This document shows, piece by piece, positions 19,559 through 24,325 of a stretch of DNA of 24,325 nucleotides. Where the stretch lies: positions 1-24,325 of the forward strand of contig CAYMAH010000002.1 of the NCBI GenBank assembly GCA_964388435.1, in the 5' to 3' direction. Position numbers and translations under genes: made by a program. Source of the stretch: DTNV01 sp964388435. Its GTDB lineage: Archaea; Micrarchaeota; Micrarchaeia; Norongarragalinales; UBA8480. The stretch's first letter is position 1, and the number at the start of each line of letters is the position of its first letter. The notes under the pieces were generated by a model. That model made no database searches and was not told where the DNA came from. It was given only the letters and a program-made list of their open reading frames with translations.

Positions 19559-22099
19559 TTGGAATCCGAAAATTTAACTGTTGAAACGCTTAAGAAAATT
19601 GCCGAAAAATGGCAGGAAGAGTGGGAAAAGCAAAAGGCATTTCAATTAGACGAAGAAGATGAAAAACCCAAATTCTATTCTCTTGAAATGTTTCCCTACC
19701 CTTCAGGGAACATGCACATGGGACACGCCAGAAACTATTCAATAGGCGATGCCTTGGCAAGATTCAAGAGAATGAATGGTTTTAACGTGTTGTACCCAAT
19801 GGGTTTCGACGCTTTCGGGCTTCCCGCGGAGAACGCTGCAATCAAAAACAAAACAAACCCCAAAGACTGGACTGAAAAAAACATTGAAAATTTTAAGAAA
19901 AACTTCAAAAAATTAGGTTCAAGCTATGATTGGAGGCGGGAAGTGGTTACTTGCTATCCCGAGTACTACAAGTGGAACCAGTGGTTTTTCCTTAAGCTTT
20001 TTGAAAAGGGAATTGCTTATCGCAAGAAATCGCCTGTGAACTGGTGCCCTTCCTGCAAAACGGTCTTGGCTAACGAGCAGGTGGAGCGGGGAAAGTGTTG
20101 GAGGTGCAAGTCAAAGGTGGTTTTCAAAGACCTGGAGCAGTGGTTCTTCAAAATCACCGATTACGCTGAAGAACTTCTTGAAGGCTTGAAAGAGCTTGAA
20201 TGGCCCAAGGAAGTTAAGACAATGCAGGAAAACTGGATAGGCAAAAGCAGTGGCGTGACGGTTGATTTTAAAATCAAAGACTCTGGCGAGAAAATTCAAA
20301 TTTTCACCACAAGGCCGGACACTCTTTTTGGAGTTACCTTCATGGTAATAGCGCCAGACCATCCAAAGCTGTTGGACATTGTAAAAGGAACCAAACCGGA
20401 AAAGGAGGTCAAAGAATTCATAGAAAAAGCAATGCAAGATAAGATTTCAGGGGTTTTAGACCAGGAAAAACACGGGGTGAACACTGGTAAAAAATGTTTG
20501 AATCCCGTTAATAATGAAGAAATACCGATATATGTTGGCAATTTTGTCTTGTCAGAATATGGTACTGGGGCGATAATGTCCGTGCCTGCCCATGATCAAA
20601 GAGACTTTGAATTCGCGAAGAAGTACAAAATTCCAGTAAAAATTGTAATCCAACCTAAAAGTCAAAGTCTCGACTCTAAAAGCATGGAAAACGCTTTTGT
20701 AGAAGAGGGCATTATAGTTAATTCACAGCAATTCAACGGTTTGAAAAGCGGCGAGGCGATTGAAAGAATAAGCGACTGGCTGGAGGAAAAGAAAATCGGA
20801 AAGAAAAAAACAGAATACAAGATAAGAGACTGGCTTATTTCAAGACAAAGATATTGGGGGGCTCCAATACCAATAGTTTATTGCGAGAAGTGCGGGGTGG
20901 TTCCTTTGACTGAAAAGGACCTGCCGGTGGTTCTTCCCACTGACGTGGAATTCACGGGCACTGGAAACCCCATTGAAACTTCGAAAACTTTTCTTGGTGT
21001 TAAATGTCCTAATTGCGGTGGAAACGCTAAAAGGGAAACCGACACAATGGACACTTTCGTCGACTCTTCCTGGTACTTCCTAAGGTACACCGACCCTAAA
21101 AACGATAAACAGCCTTTTTCAAAGAAGGAAGTGCAAAAATGGCTTCCTGTTGACCAGTACATTGGCGGGGTTGAACACGCCATTCTTCACCTTCTTTACG
21201 CAAGGTTTTTCACCAAAGCGTTGAGAGATTTGAATCTTCTTGAATTTAACGAGCCTTTCACCAACCTTTTGTCGCAAGGAATGGTATTGAAGGAAGGGTC
21301 TAAAATGTCAAAATCAGTTGGAAACATCGTAGACCTTAATGAAATAATGGACGAGTACGGCCCTGATGTTCTTCGTTATTACATGCTTTCGGTAGCGCTT
21401 CCAGAAACAGAGTTCGCCTGGTCAGACAACGGAGTTCCAGCGGCATTCAAGTTCATAACAAGGCTGTGGAACGCCGTAAACAGCGCGATTTATAAAAAAC
21501 CTAACAAAAATAATGATAAAACCTTTTTGGATGATTATCTAGAAGCTTTGACAAGCAAAACGATTGAAGAAGTCACAAACTATTTCAATGAAAAGAAGTT
21601 CAACCTCGCGGTGTCAAACCTTTCAACCCTTATAGACGCTTTAAGAGAGTATGTTGAAGTGAATGAGAATCCTTCTGAAAAGCAAAAAGAGATAATGCAG
21701 AAAACAGCCGAAACTCTTGTTTTGCTTATCTCTCCATTCACCCCTCACGTTTCCGAAGAGTTATGGCAAAAACTAGGTAAAAAAGGCTTTGCTTCAACCA
21801 CCAGCAAATGGCCTGAAATTGAAAAATATGACAAGCAAGTTTTGGAAACAATGGAATCTTACAAGAAAATAGCGTGGGATGTTGAGAAAATCAAGGGCAT
21901 AGCAAAAAACCCGGTCAAAAAAGCATTCATTTACGTTATCCCGCCTGAATTGGAAAAGTTCAGGGAGCTGCCATCATACTTAAAAAGGCACGTAAATCTT
22001 GAAGTTTCTGTTTTCTCTTCAAGCGACCCTTCAAAGTATGATCCAAAGTTAAAGTCTAAAGCGGCAAAGCCGGGAAGGCCCGGGATATACCTAGAATAA
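19559..22099 (+). CDS. leuS: Leucyl-tRNA synthetase, bacterial type
   Basis: The enzyme charges tRNA-Leu. It has 846 residues from TTG 19559, with GTGAT at 19548-19552 as the likely ribosome binding site. Motifs: PYPSGNMHMGH with HMGH at 53-56; zinc ligands from WCPSC (Cys163, Cys166) and CWRC; editing-domain TTRPDT at 250-255 and GTGAIMSVPAHD ending in Asp346; a second CxxC pair set (CEKC, CPNC); and KMSKS at 582-586. Length, the SYDWRREV/TCYPEYYKW block and the position of the editing insert after the zinc region are those of bacterial LeuRS. Archaeal/eukaryal LeuRS are longer and have different landmarks. Catalytic and editing sites both look intact. An archaeal chromosome with this enzyme points to lateral acquisition. 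It follows tRNA-Lys by 65 bases and appears monocistronic. Confidence 0.95.
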   Translation: MESENLTVETLKKIAEKWQEEWEKQKAFQLDEEDEKPKFYSLEMFPYPSGNMHMGHARNYSIGDALARFKRMNGFNVLYPMGFDAFGLPAENAAIKNKTNPKDWTEKNIENFKKNFKKLGSSYDWRREVVTCYPEYYKWNQWFFLKLFEKGIAYRKKSPVNWCPSCKTVLANEQVERGKCWRCKSKVVFKDLEQWFFKITDYAEELLEGLKELEWPKEVKTMQENWIGKSSGVTVDFKIKDSGEKIQIFTTRPDTLFGVTFMVIAPDHPKLLDIVKGTKPEKEVKEFIEKAMQDKISGVLDQEKHGVNTGKKCLNPVNNEEIPIYVGNFVLSEYGTGAIMSVPAHDQRDFEFAKKYKIPVKIVIQPKSQSLDSKSMENAFVEEGIIVNSQQFNGLKSGEAIERISDWLEEKKIGKKKTEYKIRDWLISRQRYWGAPIPIVYCEKCGVVPLTEKDLPVVLPTDVEFTGTGNPIETSKTFLGVKCPNCGGNAKRETDTMDTFVDSSWYFLRYTDPKNDKQPFSKKEVQKWLPVDQYIGGVEHAILHLLYARFFTKALRDLNLLEFNEPFTNLLSQGMVLKEGSKMSKSVGNIVDLNEIMDEYGPDVLRYYMLSVALPETEFAWSDNGVPAAFKFITRLWNAVNSAIYKKPNKNNDKTFLDDYLEALTSKTIEEVTNYFNEKKFNLAVSNLSTLIDALREYVEVNENPSEKQKEIMQKTAETLVLLISPFTPHVSEELWQKLGKKGFASTTSKWPEIEKYDKQVLETMESYKKIAWDVEKIKGIAKNPVKKAFIYVIPPELEKFRELPSYLKRHVNLEVSVFSSSDPSKYDPKLKSKAAKPGRPGIYLE

Positions 22100-22162
22100 T
22101 TTATCAGAATAGTTCAAAAACTTCAAGAATTGATGAATTAATCCGCTTACAATTACCTTCTT

Positions 22163-23212
22163 TCAATCATCTCCATAATAGCCTGCGGCGTCGAAGTCGA
22201 TCAGCCTGACATTCGGTTTTCCCTTGACCATTTCAACAACAAGGTTTCCCGGGTGAATGTGGCCGTGGCGGATTCCCTTATCCCAAAGCTTTTGTTTGAT
22301 CCAATTAACCTGTTCATCAACTTCTTTAGCGTGCTCCGGATGCTCTTTCTTAAAATCATCAACTCTTATTCCAACGTAACGAGTGAAAACCCTAACGCCT
22401 TCTTTTGATTTGAAAGCTCTTAAAACGCCGTTCTTCTCCAGAATAGGCTCCACATGCTCCTTCAGGTTTTTATCCTCATAAAGTTCCTTCCATACTTCAA
22501 AAGCTTCGGGATTCACCACTCTTGCTATATTGTTTGTTAAATTCTTTCCAAGAGGAACCAGCTCGCCGCCCGTCTTCTTAAAATTCAAGCGGCTTTTTGA
22601 CAAATCGCTGAAATTCTCGAGCATCACTTTGTTGAAAAAATAACCTCCTTTATTCTTTCTCAGATACTCCTCTGCCATCTCTGCTTTCTTCCTGAACTCT
22701 TCAAAAGAGTGTTTGTTGAAAAAGGAGCCTACGCTCTTGAAAAAAGTGACGCCGCTTTGAATGCTTGACGGGGTGGTGTTTTTGGATATCCTTCCAAGAA
22801 TGTTAAGGGTTTCTTCCAGCCTTTCTTCGCTAGGCCTTCTCCTTATTATTGCAGGCAGGGCCTTTTCCAAGAAAGCGCTCCTGTAATGCTCCGGCATTCC
22901 TTCAATTGTGTTTCCAATAATCCTCAATGATTTCACAGAAGGGTGGTATCTAACAATCTTGGTAAAGGATTTGTAGAAAGAGTCGGGTGAGCTCAGCTTC
23001 TCCTCGCCATTCCAACCCCTCCAGGTTTCGGGAACCGCGTTTAAAATCCCGCTTATCTCCTTCCAAACCTCTGCCGAACGATCAAACTTCAAAATATCCG
23101 GTATGGTTCCCAAAAAATAAGGCTGGTGGTCCAAAGACATTCTGGGAAGAATCTCGGAATGAATGACGTCATACGCGTCCCTGTAATTGTTTGAAACCTC
23201 TTTTTTGATCAT
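22163..23212 (-). CDS. Kinase-fold protein with altered catalytic loop
   Basis: A 349-residue protein. The first ~200 residues are helical and may form a repeat-like scaffold (blocks such as SAEVWKEISGILNAVPETW and YRSAFLEKALPAIIRRRPSEE). The last ~150 look like the C-lobe of a protein kinase/APH-type fold. There, RHGHIHPGNLVVE (residues 315-327) stands where kinases have HGD-x-HPGN, and VRLIDFDAAG (335-344) stands where they have the DFD/DFG metal site. Asp339, Asp341 and Asn323 are kept, but the usual catalytic Asp is His318. No glycine-rich loop is obvious. It may be a pseudokinase or a kinase with different chemistry. It is monocistronic, convergent with leuS. The kinase link is firm for the motif pair but not for activity. 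Confidence 0.6.
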   Translation of the reverse strand: MIKKEVSNNYRDAYDVIHSEILPRMSLDHQPYFLGTIPDILKFDRSAEVWKEISGILNAVPETWRGWNGEEKLSSPDSFYKSFTKIVRYHPSVKSLRIIGNTIEGMPEHYRSAFLEKALPAIIRRRPSEERLEETLNILGRISKNTTPSSIQSGVTFFKSVGSFFNKHSFEEFRKKAEMAEEYLRKNKGGYFFNKVMLENFSDLSKSRLNFKKTGGELVPLGKNLTNNIARVVNPEAFEVWKELYEDKNLKEHVEPILEKNGVLRAFKSKEGVRVFTRYVGIRVDDFKKEHPEHAKEVDEQVNWIKQKLWDKGIRHGHIHPGNLVVEMVKGKPNVRLIDFDAAGYYGDD

Positions 23213-23265
23213 TTAACAGAATTTGAAAAAACCAAACTTTTAATCCTTTCCCACAATAAAAATCC

Positions 23266-23446
23266 ATGGCAAAGAAGAAAAACTCTCAATCAATCCAATG
23301 TAACCCCTAAAACGGTAAAACACAAGGTTTTTATTCACGTTCTTCTCTATTCTAACTACCTTATTATGGAAAGGTGGGTTGAACTGGTCGCCCTTTCTAA
23401 AATTCTTATTTTGTCTGTGCGACCCGTTCTTTTGAAAAACTCATAG
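23266..23446 (+). pseudogene. Decayed small gene, possibly Alba-like
   Basis: An ATG at 23266, preceded by a TATA-like AAACTTTTAATCC and opening MAKKKNSQSIQ, meets a stop within 14 codons. A +1 frame then continues openly to TAG at 23444-23446. The end of that frame contains RWVELVALSKILILSV followed by RPVLLKN, which resembles the conserved VELVALGKAI-x-x-AV-x-V-x-x-LLK helix of Alba-family DNA/RNA-binding proteins. The MAKKKN start would also suit Alba. The middle is too degraded to confirm. The identity is weak; that a broken short gene is present is more likely than the family name. Confidence 0.3.
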
Positions 23447-23517
23447 CTTGGGCTTTGTTTTAAAGAAAAAGTTAATAAAATCTAATAGACGAAAGTTTAA
23501 CCAAGCTGCTCTTTTAA

Positions 23518-23611
23518 GCAGGGTTAGATTTTTTTCAAAATCCCCTAAGGCAGAGCAGCTATGCGTCCGCCTGCAGAGCGGAATAGCGGGGTGCGACTCC
23601 CCGGCCCTGCT
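23518..23611 (+). tRNA. tRNA-Cys(GCA), interrupted by a 23-base intron
   Basis: Acceptor GCAGGGT pairs with GCCCTGC (23604-23610, with a U7-G66 wobble); discriminator T23611 (U73, a tRNA-Cys identity base); no encoded CCA. The anticodon arm is TCCGC-CTGCAGA-GCGGA, anticodon GCA; the T arm is CGGGG-TGCGACT-CCCCG. The 23 extra bases (23526-23548) lie between positions 8 and 9. They form a complete bulge-helix-bulge: inner helix GATTTT:AAAATC, 5' bulge TT^A, central helix AGGG:CCCT, 3' bulge AA^G, outer GC:GC. Removal gives U8-G9-GCAGAGC, the normal archaeal tRNA-Cys D arm. The D loop lacks the usual G18-G19 (AG instead) and the T loop is TGCGACT rather than TTCGA-type, so the elbow is atypical. 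Confidence 0.88.
23526..23548 (+). other. Non-canonical tRNA intron at position 8/9
   Basis: The predicted excised segment starts AGATTTT and ends CCCTAA. The cut sites come independently from the bulge-helix-bulge geometry and from the need to restore U8 and the D stem, and the two agree exactly. Confidence 0.75.
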
Positions 23612-23624
23612 TGGGTTTTTAAAA

Positions 23625-24322
23625 ATTGTTTTAGTTATAATAGGGGGTTCTGTCTTAAACCCAGAATTGTTGCCTTGTTAAAGATATGCTGTTTCATTGA
23701 AAAAGGCTGGTGAAGAAGCAATACCTGTTCACGAAGGTCAAGCACGGCTTAACAAAGCGATGAAAGAAAACCCTTCAAATACGGTCGGTCAACGGTTTAA
23801 GGGTCACTTCAAAAGAAGCTCTTGAACTTGCCGAAGAGGTTTTCAACAGAATCGGCGTTAAAATAAAAAGCGAAATAGAAAATCAATGGCATAAAGGCAT
23901 TATTCTCAACACAGAGAAACGGGGTTTGTCAAGTCAAGGCAAAAACCCGAGTTTTGTAGGCATTCCTGAAATAATGGAATTTTCTATTTTGAAAAACCTA
24001 CCTCAAGAAGCTATTACAATAGCTCCATCTGTAACGGCCGGAGTTAAACCATAAGATTTGTGTTTTAACGCCAACGCTGACGATGTTGCCATGTTTATGG
24101 TTTTGAAAACCAAAGCAGAAAAACTAATTCTTATACTCTGACGTTGAAGGTGTTTTTGATGAAAACAATAACCTCTTGAAAAACAAGCCAAGGAATTGAT
24201 TGAAGGTAAAACTATCGACGGCAGGGTGATTCCAAAGGTTAAAACTTGCATTAAAGCGCTCTCAATCTTTAATTAAAGAATTGAATAGTGGAAAAGAGGT
24301 TGGAACGACCGTGCGGCAATAA
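23625..24322 (+). pseudogene. Decayed acetylglutamate-kinase-like (amino acid kinase) gene
   Basis: Scattered frames on the plus strand give, in order, blocks of an amino-acid kinase of the ArgB/LysZ group: KIVLVIIGGSVLNPE (nucleotide loop, 23625-23670), VNGLRVTSKEALELAEEVFNR (from ~23788), GKNPSFVG-type segment, APSVTAGVKP, NANADDVAMFMVLKTKAEK (from ~24069, the ATP-binding N-A-D-x-x-A block), then SDVEGVFDENNN, IDGRVIPKVKTCIKAL and the terminal SGKEVGTTV with stop at 24320-24322. Stops and frame changes separate most blocks. The segment that should hold the I-I-D-G element before the C-terminus is deleted, and no start codon is left. The remnant begins directly after tRNA-Cys. The original protein would have phosphorylated N-acetylglutamate or a related amino acid. 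Confidence 0.8.
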
Positions 24323-24325
24323 AAC

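Noticed and set aside
23448..23681. Open frame of 77 codons through the tRNA-Cys gene
   Set aside because: It reads through a complete, foldable tRNA-Cys. Its last part is only the first block of the amino-acid-kinase remnant, with no usable start nearby.

Overview
The window looks like chromosomal DNA from an AT-rich archaeon, probably a small-genome (DPANN-like) lineage. The archaeal markers are aCPSF2, a TFE-type transcription factor, a histone, aTrm56, archaeal-type phosphoglycerate mutase (apgM), NreA with a C-terminal PCNA-binding motif, GGTGA-type ribosome binding sites, TATA boxes at leaderless distance, tRNA genes without encoded CCA, and bulge-helix-bulge tRNA introns. The lineage itself cannot be fixed from this sequence. 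LeuRS is of the bacterial type and was probably acquired laterally.

Layout. 1-4.9 kb: the 5' part of a transglutaminase-like gene (minus), aCPSF2, small conserved proteins, a coiled-coil protein next to a histone-fold-like protein, a PRC-barrel protein and a zinc-ribbon protein. 4.9-9.4 kb: a compact eukaryote-like ubiquitin-type conjugation locus. It holds a 51-residue small protein, E2 and a ubiquitin-like protein ending in GGV on the minus strand; a 110-residue disordered protein, an Rpn11-like JAMM protease and a winged-helix/RING-like E3 candidate on the plus strand; and NreA followed without a gap by an E1-like enzyme on the minus strand. The two E2/Ubl and JAMM/RING arms start from one 56-bp divergent promoter. 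9.7-13.6 kb: a MacB-type ABC exporter operon with an exported Ig-like protein. 13.7-16.3 kb: intron-containing initiator tRNA-Met, apgM, a dCTP deaminase-like gene, a winged-helix protein and a histone. 16.4-19.5 kb: an AAA+ ATPase with an upstream array of eight helically phased TAAAA tracts, a decayed FMN reductase gene, TFE, Trm56 and intron-containing tRNA-Lys. 19.6-24.3 kb: bacterial-type LeuRS, a kinase-fold protein with an altered catalytic loop, tRNA-Cys with a non-canonical intron, and decayed genes including an acetylglutamate-kinase-like pseudogene.

How the genes fit together. The central locus carries every component expected for activation (E1), conjugation (E2), ligation (RING-like), and precursor processing or removal (JAMM) of a ubiquitin-like modifier. 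It also has two small proteins with no recognised family. These share a KP[KR]I[VI] motif with the extreme C-terminus of E2, and share an almost superposable C-terminal amphipathic motif with each other. I take them to be unrecognised components of the system. The abutting NreA-E1 gene pair links the system to PCNA-associated DNA repair. A second theme is that all three tRNA genes in the window are interrupted, two of them at the acceptor/D-arm junction.
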